From NCBI GenBank assembly GCA_016177555.1, contig JACOVB010000411.1, positions 1 to 6,987 on the forward strand: a stretch of 6,987 bases of DNA, read 5' to 3'. The notes beneath the pieces were generated by a model that ran no database searches, had not been told where the DNA came from, and saw nothing but the letters and a program-made list of their open reading frames with translations. A program made the translations under genes and the position numbers. Source of the DNA: Candidatus Rokuibacteriota bacterium (lineage in GTDB: Bacteria; Methylomirabilota; Methylomirabilia; Rokubacteriales; CSP1-6). Positions 1 through 5,800 of this stretch are shown here, piece by piece (within the stretch, counting starts at the first letter, position 1; the number at the start of each line of letters is the position of its first letter).

Positions 1-186
1 CGCTGCCCGACCCTCGTGATCCACGGGGAGGGGAGCCGGATCATGGACCGCGGGGCGGCCGAGCGCGTCGCCGCGGCGATCCCGCGCGCGAGCGTCTCCA
101 CGCTGCCCGGCGCCTTCCACCACCTGGCGCTCGACGCGCCGGGGGACTTCGCGGCCGCGATCGACGAATGGATGACGACCCTCTGA
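1..186 (+). CDS. Alpha/beta hydrolase, C-terminal fragment (5' end outside window)
   Basis: The first 61 codons are open in the frame that starts at base 1 and end at TGA 184-186. The fragment opens with PTLVIHGE, the strand before the acid-residue loop in alpha/beta hydrolase-fold enzymes. It continues with an AAERVAAAIPRA helix and then LPGAFHHLALDAP, which matches the family's catalytic-histidine region (usually G-x-G-H-H-x-x-x-D-x-P). The catalytic His is most likely fragment residue 40 (codon 118-120). The Phe just before it, where Gly is common, is a small deviation. The closing DFAAAIDEWMTTL is the usual C-terminal helix. The fold is well supported, but the substrate cannot be judged because the nucleophile and lid lie outside the window. 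The next gene starts 11 bp downstream, so the two are probably in one operon. Confidence 0.78.
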   Translation, partial: RCPTLVIHGEGSRIMDRGAAERVAAAIPRASVSTLPGAFHHLALDAPGDFAAAIDEWMTTL

Positions 187-192
187 GGGAGG
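187..192 (+). promoter_or_regulatory. Shine-Dalgarno fixing the flavoprotein start at 198
   Basis: GGGAGG lies 5 bases before the ATG at 198, directly after the hydrolase stop codon. The in-frame ATG at 168 lies inside hydrolase coding sequence and lacks such a site. This is why 198 is preferred as the start. Confidence 0.8.
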
Positions 193-197
193 TTGAC

Positions 198-2162
198 ATG
201 GATCTCAGTGGACCGGGAATCAAGAAGTACGGGCATCTCTTCGAGCCGTTCCGGGTCGGCACGTTCACCCTCAGGAACCGCGTCAAGTACGCGGCCTGCT
301 CGGTGTCGAACTTCAACACGGAGGACGGTTTCATCACGGACCGCGAGTACGCGCGGATGGACGTGATCGCGCGCACCGGCTGCGGGCTCATCACGAACCA
401 GGGGGCCTACCCGGATCCGAGGGGCGAGGGCAAGGCCTACATGCGCCAGCTCTCCATTTCGGATGACCGGTACGTGCCCGGGCTCCGGAAGATCGCCGAC
501 ATGCTGCACGCGGGCGGCGCCGTGGCCATCCAGCAGATCCTCCACGGCGGGCGCTACGGCGGCATCAACCTCGCCTATGCGCTGCAGCCCTCGGCCACGC
601 CCCAGACGCTGCGGCACTTCCGCAAGCCGAAGGAGATGTCCGTGGAGGAGATCCGCGGCATCATCCAGCAGCATGCGGAGGCCGCCGCGCGGGCGATGGA
701 CGCGGGCTTCGACGGCGTGGAGCACACGGCCTTCATGGGGTATCTCCTGGCCAACTTCCTCTCGAGCTTCACGAACAAGCGGGACGACCAGTACGGCGGC
801 TCGGTGGAGAACCGCGCCCGCTTCCTGATCGAGCTGCTCGACGCCACCCGCCGGGCCATCGGGAAGGACGCCATGATGGTCGTGCGCCTCAACGGCGAGG
901 AGCTGATGGACGAGTTCGGCGGCTCCACGCCCGAGGAGTGCGTGGAGTTCATGCGGCTCGGCGAGCAGGCGGGCGTGGACATGATCAGCATCGTGGTGGG
1001 CTGGCACGAGGCGCGCAAGGGCGCCCTGGGGCGCGACGTGCCCACGGACGGCTGGCTGCCGCTGGCCATCCGCGCCAAGGCCGCGGTGAAGATCCCGGTG
1101 GCCTTCGGGCCGCGCTTCGGCGACCCCGTGATGGCGAACGAGGCCATCGCCGCGGGGAAGATCGATCTCTGGGAGGTGTGCCGGCCGTTCCTGGCAGACC
1201 CCATGCTGCTGCACAAGACGGCCGAGGACCGCGTGGAGGAGATCCGCCCGTGCGTGGGCGGTCTCCTGTGCCTGTCGCGCATGTTCCGCGACCTGCCGTA
1301 CAACTGCGCCATGAACCCGCGGCTGTCGCACGAGTACGAGCCGCAGTACGAGGTGCGGCCCGCGCCCACCCCGAAGCGGGTGCTCGTGGTCGGCGGCGGC
1401 CCGGCGGGGCTCGAGGCGGCGAAGATCGCCGCCGAGCGCGGGCATCAGGTCACGCTGGTGGAGAAGCGCCCCCGGCTCGGCGGTCAGCTCGTCCACGCCT
1501 CCAAGGAGGTGGACGGCGGCTACATCTGGCCCCGGCTGATCCGCTACTACGAGACGCAGCTGGCCCGCCACGGCGTGCAGGTGAGGCTCGGCGAGGAGAT
1601 GACGCGCGAGCTCTGCGACCGGATGAAGCCCGACGCCATCGTGGTGGCCACGGGCGCGGCCCTCGACGTCCGGGGCCGCTATCCCACCGACGGCGGGACG
1701 CTGGCCGACGTGTACGACGTGCTCGAGGATCGGATCCCCGTGGGGCAGCGGGTCGTCGTGCTGAGCGGCGAGCGCGCCGGGCTCGTCTGCGCGGAATACC
1801 TGTCGGCCCAGGGCAAGCAGGTGACGATCGTGGAGCCGAGCGACAGGATCGCCTCGGACGTCATCCCCACCTTCCGGTGGCGGCACCTGGCCTGGGTGAG
1901 GGAGTACGGCATCGAGACGGTGATCGGGGCCCGCGTGGAGGGGGTCACGCGGGAAGGCGTGGATGTCGTCGGCAAGGACGGGGCGCGGCGCCTGATCTTA
2001 GCCGACACCGTGATCGCGGCGGGGCCTCGCGGCTCGGTGCAGGGGCTGGTGGACGGGCTCGAGTTCTCCGGCGACGAGATGTACATCGCCGGCGACGTGA
2101 TCCGGCCTCGCGCGGTCCACAACGCGGTCCGGGAGGGGTTCCTGGCAGGCGTGCGCATCTAG
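198..2162 (+). CDS. TMADH/FadH-type flavin oxidoreductase (FMN barrel + FAD/ADP domain)
   Basis: This 654-residue protein has the length and domain order of the trimethylamine dehydrogenase / 2,4-dienoyl-CoA reductase family. Residues 11-340 form an FMN-binding TIM barrel: LFEPFRVGTFTLRNR at 14-28, QILHGGRYGG at 113-122, NKRDDQYGGSVENRARF at 193-209, GPR at 304-306 and RPFLADP at 329-335. A cysteine-rich iron-sulfur segment follows, with C352, C358 and C370. Residues 395-425 are a Rossmann dinucleotide site (VVGGGPAG, then VEK). A second, degenerate Rossmann half lies at 519-547, and a closing AGD is at 631-633. Known relatives reduce enoyl-CoAs or oxidatively demethylate amines, with electrons passing FMN, 4Fe-4S, then a partner. 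Two oddities are visible: Gly355 replaces the second cluster Cys, and the barrel HxxH/HxxN pair is replaced by T177/M180, while Y182 is kept. The Cys spacing resembles TMADH more than FadH. Family assignment is firm; substrate is unknown. Confidence 0.9.
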   Translation: MDLSGPGIKKYGHLFEPFRVGTFTLRNRVKYAACSVSNFNTEDGFITDREYARMDVIARTGCGLITNQGAYPDPRGEGKAYMRQLSISDDRYVPGLRKIADMLHAGGAVAIQQILHGGRYGGINLAYALQPSATPQTLRHFRKPKEMSVEEIRGIIQQHAEAAARAMDAGFDGVEHTAFMGYLLANFLSSFTNKRDDQYGGSVENRARFLIELLDATRRAIGKDAMMVVRLNGEELMDEFGGSTPEECVEFMRLGEQAGVDMISIVVGWHEARKGALGRDVPTDGWLPLAIRAKAAVKIPVAFGPRFGDPVMANEAIAAGKIDLWEVCRPFLADPMLLHKTAEDRVEEIRPCVGGLLCLSRMFRDLPYNCAMNPRLSHEYEPQYEVRPAPTPKRVLVVGGGPAGLEAAKIAAERGHQVTLVEKRPRLGGQLVHASKEVDGGYIWPRLIRYYETQLARHGVQVRLGEEMTRELCDRMKPDAIVVATGAALDVRGRYPTDGGTLADVYDVLEDRIPVGQRVVVLSGERAGLVCAEYLSAQGKQVTIVEPSDRIASDVIPTFRWRHLAWVREYGIETVIGARVEGVTREGVDVVGKDGARRLILADTVIAAGPRGSVQGLVDGLEFSGDEMYIAGDVIRPRAVHNAVREGFLAGVRI

Positions 2163-2164
2163 CA

Positions 2165-2182
2165 GGCCGCGCCGGCGCGGCC
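2165..2182 (+). terminator. Perfect 18-bp GC palindrome after the flavoprotein stop; possible terminator stem
   Basis: GGCCGCGCCGGCGCGGCC is its own exact reverse complement and begins 2 bases after the TAG stop at 2160-2162. As RNA it could fold as a 7-bp all-GC stem with a CCGG loop. Only CCTT follows rather than a run of T, so it is not a classical intrinsic terminator. It could slow polymerase, protect the 3' end or assist Rho. It ends one base before the -35 box of the next promoter, so it could instead be a binding site for a dimeric regulator. Confidence 0.4.
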
Positions 2183-2183
2183 C

Positions 2184-2213
2184 TTGACAGCCGGGGCGCG
2201 CCTCTCCTAGCAT
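2184..2213 (+). promoter_or_regulatory. Sigma70-like promoter for the SDR-regulator-oxidase-ABC operon
   Basis: A perfect TTGACA -35 hexamer at 2184-2189 is followed, after an 18-bp spacer, by TAGCAT at 2208-2213, which matches four of the six consensus -10 bases, including the key TA start and final T. This lies in the only non-coding gap of the window, 71 bases before the GTG of the first gene of the downstream operon. A transcript would start at about 2219-2221. The perfect -35 in such GC-rich DNA makes the call fairly strong, although the -10 is weaker. Confidence 0.62.
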
Positions 2214-2220
2214 GTTGAAT

Positions 2221-2246
2221 CGTGTTTCCTGAAGGGAAACGGCACG
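2221..2246 (+). promoter_or_regulatory. Palindrome at the predicted transcription start; candidate operator
   Basis: GTTTCC at 2224-2229 and GGAAAC at 2235-2240 are exact inverted repeats around a 5-base centre (TGAAG). The flanking CGT at 2221-2223 and ACG at 2244-2246 extend the dyad across a 3-base bulge. The site covers about +1 to +26 of the predicted transcript, a position where a bound repressor would block initiation. The operon encodes its own XRE/cupin regulator, which is the most economical candidate ligand-responsive binder. An RNA hairpin at the 5' end of the leader is the alternative reading. Confidence 0.5.
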
Positions 2247-2271
2247 CAATGAGCGTCCACACACCCCCCTC

Positions 2272-2278
2272 GAGGAGG
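2272..2278 (+). promoter_or_regulatory. Shine-Dalgarno supporting a GTG start at 2284
   Basis: GAGGAGG ends 5 bases before the GTG at 2284. No ATG is available in frame before the conserved TGGSRGIG motif of the SDR, so this site decides the non-ATG start. Confidence 0.82.
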
Positions 2279-2283
2279 CCCAG

Positions 2284-3054
2284 GTGAGCGACCTGTTTTC
2301 CATTCGAGGCAAGGTGGCGGTGGTGACGGGCGGCTCGCGCGGGATCGGCCTGATGATCGCGCGCGGCTTCGTCCGGCATGGCGCCAGGGTCTACATCTCG
2401 TCGCGCCGGAAGGACGTGTGCGATCGGGTCGCCGCGGAGCTCTCGGGCGAGGGGACCTGCGTGTCGCTGCCCGCGGATCTGTCCGCCGAGGCGGAGGCCA
2501 GGCGCCTGGCGCAGGAGATCGGCGCGCGCGAGCCGGCGCTGCACATCCTCGTGAACAATGCCGGCGCCACCTGGGGCGCCCCGCTCGCCGAGTACCCGGA
2601 GTCGGCCTGGGACAAGGTGCTGGCGATCAACGTCAAGGCGGTCTTCCACCTCACCCAGGCGCTTCTCCCGCTGCTGGAGAAGGGCGGTAGGCCGGGCGAT
2701 CCGGCGCGGGTCATCAACATCGGCTCCATCGACGGGCTTCGCGTCCCCCAGTTCGAGAGCTATGCCTACTCCGCGAGCAAGGCCGCCGTGCACCATCTCA
2801 CGCGGGCGCTGGCCGTCCGGCTCGCGGCTCATGGCGTCACGGTCAACGCCATCGCGCCGGGTCCGTTCGAGAGCAAGATGATGGCCGAGACCTTGAGCCA
2901 GTTCCGCGACGCCATCGTCGCGGCCTGTCCGCTGGGGCGCATCGGCGAGCCCGAGGACATGGCGGGCGCGGCGATCTTCCTGGCCTCCCGCGCCGGGGCC
3001 TACCTGACGGGGACGGTGATTCCGGTGGACGGCGGACTCTCGATCCGGCCCTGA
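2284..3054 (+). CDS. Short-chain dehydrogenase/reductase (classical SDR)
   Basis: This 256-residue protein has the usual length of a classical SDR and all its hallmark motifs. TGGSRGIG at 15-22 is the cofactor glycine motif, D65 sits in the ADLS adenine-binding segment, and NNAG is at 91-94. N116 (AINVKAV), S148 (INIGSID), Y162 and K166 form the catalytic tetrad, and PG at 192-193 follows. The Arg pair after the second beta strand (SSRRKD, 39-44) points to NADP(H) rather than NAD(H). It would be a cytosolic oxidoreductase interconverting an alcohol and a carbonyl. The SDNxFxxxGKxAxxTGGSRGIG-style opening and the VDGGLSIRP ending resemble the FabG/gluconate dehydrogenase-like group, but SDR substrates cannot be read from sequence. 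It starts with GTG and is the first gene after the promoter. The regulator gene follows after 15 bp, so its job is probably tied to the oxidase and importer pathway. Confidence 0.93.
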   Translation: MSDLFSIRGKVAVVTGGSRGIGLMIARGFVRHGARVYISSRRKDVCDRVAAELSGEGTCVSLPADLSAEAEARRLAQEIGAREPALHILVNNAGATWGAPLAEYPESAWDKVLAINVKAVFHLTQALLPLLEKGGRPGDPARVINIGSIDGLRVPQFESYAYSASKAAVHHLTRALAVRLAAHGVTVNAIAPGPFESKMMAETLSQFRDAIVAACPLGRIGEPEDMAGAAIFLASRAGAYLTGTVIPVDGGLSIRP

Positions 3055-3069
3055 CGGAACCGGCACCCC

Positions 3070-3633
3070 ATGCACCCTCCCTCACTCCCGCGGCAGGTGG
3101 GCGCGCGGCTCAGGCGGCTGCGACGGGCCAGCGGGTTGAGCCTCGATGCCGTCGCCGCCGCCGCGGGCACCTCCAAGAGCCTCCTGAGCAAGATCGAGAA
3201 CGGCAAGATCTCCTCGCCCATCTCGACGTACTCCCGCATCGCCTCGGCCCTGGGCTCGACGGTGGGCGATCTGTTCGGGGAGGGCGACGGCCGCCCCTGC
3301 GTCCTGGTCAGGCGCGACGAGCGCAAGCCCACCTCCGGGCGGGCGAGCCGCTTCGGCTACACCTACGAGGCCCTGGGTCACAAGAAGCGCGACAAGCGCA
3401 TGGAGCCCTTCCTCCTGCGCTACCCGGCGGGGCTCGCGGCGGCGCCCTCCTTCACCCACGACGGCGAGGAGTTCCTGTTTCTCCTCCAGGGGCGGCTCGA
3501 GTTCGTCCACGGTGGCGACCGCTTCGTGCTGGGGCCCGGCGACTGCCTGTATCTCGACGGCCGGGTGCCTCATGGGGGACGGGCCCTCGGCCGCCGGGAG
3601 GCGGTGGCCGTGGTGGTGTCGGCGCCGGCATGA
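3070..3633 (+). CDS. XRE-family regulator with C-terminal cupin sensor domain
   Basis: This 187-residue protein has a helix-turn-helix of the XRE type at about residues 9-67 (RLRRLRRASGLSLDAVAAAA, then GTSKSLLSKIENGK as the recognition helix region, then a scaffold helix). A single cupin_2 barrel lies at about 112-185. Cupin residues visible are H130, E133/E134 and G141 in motif 1, and GPGD at 155-158 with H168 in motif 2. These could hold a metal or line a ligand pocket. Such proteins (for example PuuR in putrescine catabolism) are typically ligand-responsive repressors of neighbouring catabolic genes. The start ATG has no good Shine-Dalgarno and lies 15 bp after the SDR stop, so translation probably depends on ribosomes from the SDR. 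The stop overlaps the oxidase ATG (ATGA at 3630-3633). It may bind the dyad at 2221-2246. The ligand is unknown. Confidence 0.92.
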   Translation: MHPPSLPRQVGARLRRLRRASGLSLDAVAAAAGTSKSLLSKIENGKISSPISTYSRIASALGSTVGDLFGEGDGRPCVLVRRDERKPTSGRASRFGYTYEALGHKKRDKRMEPFLLRYPAGLAAAPSFTHDGEEFLFLLQGRLEFVHGGDRFVLGPGDCLYLDGRVPHGGRALGRREAVAVVVSAPA

Positions 3634-4757
3634 CCGCGGTCGCCCGGGACGTGGACATCGTCATCGTCGGTGGTGGCATCGTGGGCGCGTCCTGCGCGTA
3701 CTTCCTGGCGGAGCGGGGGGCGGAGGTGCTCCTCCTGGAGGCCGGGCGCATCGGCCGCGAGGCCTCGGGCGTGAACGCGGGCGGGGTGCGCCAGCAGGCG
3801 CGGGCACTTCCGGAGATGCCGCTGGCGCTGGAGTCGGTACGGCTCTGGGCCGATCTCGAGCGCAGGCTCGAGGTCCCGCTCGAGTACGAGCGGTGCGGGG
3901 ACCTGCGGATCGTGGAGAGCGCGGAAGACGTCGCGCGGCTCCGCGCCGTGGCCGCCAGGGAGAGCGAGACGGGGCTCGCGCTCGAGTGGGTGGACGGCGC
4001 TGCCCTGCGCGCGCTGGTGCCCAGCATCGCGCCAGGCGTGCTCGGCGGGACCTTCTGCCCCACCGGGGGACAGGCCAACCCGCTGCGCGTGGCGGCGGCC
4101 ATCGGACGGCGCGCGCGGGATCTCGGGGCGATCGTCTGGGAGGGCTGCCCGGTCCGGGCGCTGGCGCGGGACGGGGAGGGCTTCGCGCTCGACTGCGCCC
4201 ATGGGCGCCTGCGGGCGAGCCGCGTGGTGCTGGCGGCGGGGGCGTGGACGCCGATCGTGGCCGAGGGTCTCGGGGCTCGGCTGCCCATCTCGCTCTTCGT
4301 CCCCCAGATGCAGGCGACGGTGCCGCTGCCACGCGTGCTGGGGACGGTGCTGCTCGGGTTCACGCGCAAGCTCAGCATGAAGCAGATGCGGAGCGGCGCC
4401 GTGCTGGTCGGAGGGGGGAAGCGGGGCTGGGGCGATCTCGTGACCCGCGCCAAGGGGCTCGCCGCCGAGAGCATGCGGCTCGGGGCGGTGGACGCGGTGG
4501 ACGTGCTGCCGCTCCTCGGGCGCACGGAGACCACACGGACCTGGGTGGGCCTCGAGGGGCTCACGTCCGACGAGATGCCCATCATCGACTGTCTCGAGAC
4601 GGACCGGGTGTACGTCGCCGCGGGCTTCAGCGGCCACGGATTCGCCATCGGTCCCGTGGTGGGACGGCTGCTCGCCGAGTGGCTGCTCGATGGCACGCCG
4701 TCCATGGATGTGTCGGCGTTCAGGCTCAACAGGTTTCCAACAGGAGGACTCTCATGA
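3630..4757 (+). CDS. FAD-dependent amine/amino-acid oxidase (DAO family)
   Basis: This 375-residue protein belongs to the DAO fold with glycine oxidase, sarcosine oxidase beta subunit, D-amino-acid dehydrogenase, opine oxidase and HcnC. The N-terminal FAD site is DIVIVGGGIVGASCAYFLAE (9-28), with E37 binding the ribose. EASGVNAGGVRQQ at 44-56 is the flavin-contact segment typical of the group. CPTGGQANP at 143-151, VVLAAGAW at 199-206 and GFSGHGFAIGP at 332-342 are the usual later FAD/substrate motifs. No covalent-flavin Cys is evident. The family oxidises C-N bonds to imines, giving a keto or aldehyde product and an amine after hydrolysis. RTWVGLEGLT at 303-312 has Glu309 where glycine oxidase has its carboxylate-binding Arg. 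The gene overlaps both neighbours by 4 bases and directly precedes an importer, suggesting that it oxidises the imported compound. The exact substrate is unresolved. Confidence 0.92.
   Translation: MTAVARDVDIVIVGGGIVGASCAYFLAERGAEVLLLEAGRIGREASGVNAGGVRQQARALPEMPLALESVRLWADLERRLEVPLEYERCGDLRIVESAEDVARLRAVAARESETGLALEWVDGAALRALVPSIAPGVLGGTFCPTGGQANPLRVAAAIGRRARDLGAIVWEGCPVRALARDGEGFALDCAHGRLRASRVVLAAGAWTPIVAEGLGARLPISLFVPQMQATVPLPRVLGTVLLGFTRKLSMKQMRSGAVLVGGGKRGWGDLVTRAKGLAAESMRLGAVDAVDVLPLLGRTETTRTWVGLEGLTSDEMPIIDCLETDRVYVAAGFSGHGFAIGPVVGRLLAEWLLDGTPSMDVSAFRLNRFPTGGLS
4742..4747 (+). promoter_or_regulatory. Shine-Dalgarno of the binding-protein gene, inside the oxidase 3' end
   Basis: AGGAGG lies 6 bases before the ATG at 4754. 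It is the strongest internal ribosome site of the operon, consistent with binding proteins being made in excess over the other importer subunits. Confidence 0.82.
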
Positions 4758-5797
4758 CAGTCTGGCGGACGGCAATGGGTGTCGCGGCGGCGGCGGTCCT
4801 CGCGTGGACGGGGACGGCCACAGCGCAGACCGACCTGGTCGTGGCCGGCTACGGCGGCAGCTTCGAGACCATCTTCAAGCAGAAGCTCGCCCCGGGCTTC
4901 GAGAAGAAGTTCAACGTCAAGGTCAACTTCGTCTCGGGCAACTCCACCGAGACCCTCGCGCGGGTGCAGGCGCAGAAGGACAATCCCCAGATCGACGTCA
5001 CCTTCGTGGACGACGGCCCTGCCTTCCAGGGCCAGGCCCTCGGCCTCTGGGAGCCCATCGATGCCACGATCGTGGCCAATCTCAAGAACCTCTACGACCT
5101 GGCCAAGCACAAGGACGGCGTCGGCGTGGACATGGGCGTGGTCGCCACGGGGCTCATGTACAGCCCCGAGATCTTCAAGCAGAAGGGCTGGGCGCCGCCC
5201 ACCTCGTGGAACGACATCGCCAGGCCCGAGCACGCCGGGCACCTGGTGATTCCGCCCATCCAGAACACCTACGGGTTGCACGCCCTGGTCATGTTCGCCC
5301 GGATGAACGGCGGGTCGGAGAAGAACATCAACCCGGGCGTCGACGCGCTCAAGCGATTCCGGAAGAACGTGCTGGTCTTCGAGGCGCAGCCCGGCAAGCA
5401 CTCCGAGCTGTTCCAGTCCAAGCAGGCGTGGATCGGCGTGTGGGGGAGCGGGCGCGTCTACTCGCTGGCCGACACGGGCTTCCCCGTGGCGTTCGTCTAC
5501 CCCAAGGAGGGGGCGATCGCGCTGGGCGTGACGATGAACGTGGTCAAGGGCGCCAAGAACCGCAAGCTGGCCAACGAGTTCATCAACGCCATGCTGGACC
5601 AGGAGGCCCAGCAGGTCTGGGCCGAGGGGTTCAAGTTCGGCCCGTACAACAAGATGGTGAAGCTCCCGCCGGCCCTCGCCGCCAAGGTCCCCTACGGGAC
5701 GGAGCAGATCGGCAAGCTCATGAAGGTGGACTGGGAGACCATCAACGCCGTGCGCCCGCAGTGGACGGAACGCTGGAACAAGGAGATCGAGAACTAG
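4754..5797 (+). CDS. ABC importer periplasmic substrate-binding protein (spermidine/putrescine class)
   Basis: This 347-residue protein begins with a classical signal peptide: a short basic n-region (Arg5), a hydrophobic Ala/Val core at 8-18 and a likely TATA-QT cleavage after Ala24. There is no lipobox Cys, so a soluble periplasmic protein is expected. The mature part opens with LVVAGYGGSFETIF (28-41), the first strand and ligand loop of PotD-like (COG0687) binding proteins. Other family segments are DVTFVDDGPA at 81-90, the hinge region around GVVATGLMYSPE (128-139), PTSWNDIARPE at 149-159, and the C-terminal GAIALGVTMNVVKGAKN at 253-269 and FINAMLDQEAQQ at 276-287. It captures the substrate and delivers it to the membrane permeases. 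The class takes polyamines, opines, betaines, phosphonates and similar small molecules, so the ligand is open. The ATG overlaps the oxidase stop (ATGA), and the ATPase follows after 3 bp. Confidence 0.93.
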   Translation: MTVWRTAMGVAAAAVLAWTGTATAQTDLVVAGYGGSFETIFKQKLAPGFEKKFNVKVNFVSGNSTETLARVQAQKDNPQIDVTFVDDGPAFQGQALGLWEPIDATIVANLKNLYDLAKHKDGVGVDMGVVATGLMYSPEIFKQKGWAPPTSWNDIARPEHAGHLVIPPIQNTYGLHALVMFARMNGGSEKNINPGVDALKRFRKNVLVFEAQPGKHSELFQSKQAWIGVWGSGRVYSLADTGFPVAFVYPKEGAIALGVTMNVVKGAKNRKLANEFINAMLDQEAQQVWAEGFKFGPYNKMVKLPPALAAKVPYGTEQIGKLMKVDWETINAVRPQWTERWNKEIEN

Positions 5798-5800
5798 AGC

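Noticed and set aside
168..197. ATG at 168 as an upstream start for the flavoprotein.
   Set aside because: It lies within the hydrolase coding sequence, has no ribosome binding site and adds ten non-family residues. GGGAGG sits ideally before the ATG at 198.
193..198. TTGACA overlapping the flavoprotein start codon as a -35 promoter box.
   Set aside because: It arises from the ribosome-site flank plus ATG, and no plausible -10 hexamer appears 16-18 bases downstream (the region is GC-rich around GGGAATC).
2212..2232. Six-codon frame ATG 2212 to TGA 2230-2232 as a leader peptide.
   Set aside because: Its ATG overlaps the predicted -10 box and lies before the expected transcription start, so it would not be in the mRNA.
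3052..3072. The SDR and the XRE/cupin regulator share a reading frame, separated by TGA and five codons, suggesting a possible readthrough fusion.
   Set aside because: Both proteins have complete family lengths and natural ends, and there is no readthrough signal. A shared frame has a one-in-three chance.
1945..3075. Antisense open frame spanning the flavoprotein end, the intergenic gap and the SDR.
   Set aside because: It has no ribosome site or recognisable domain and a biased composition. It is explained as a shadow of the GC-rich + strand genes.
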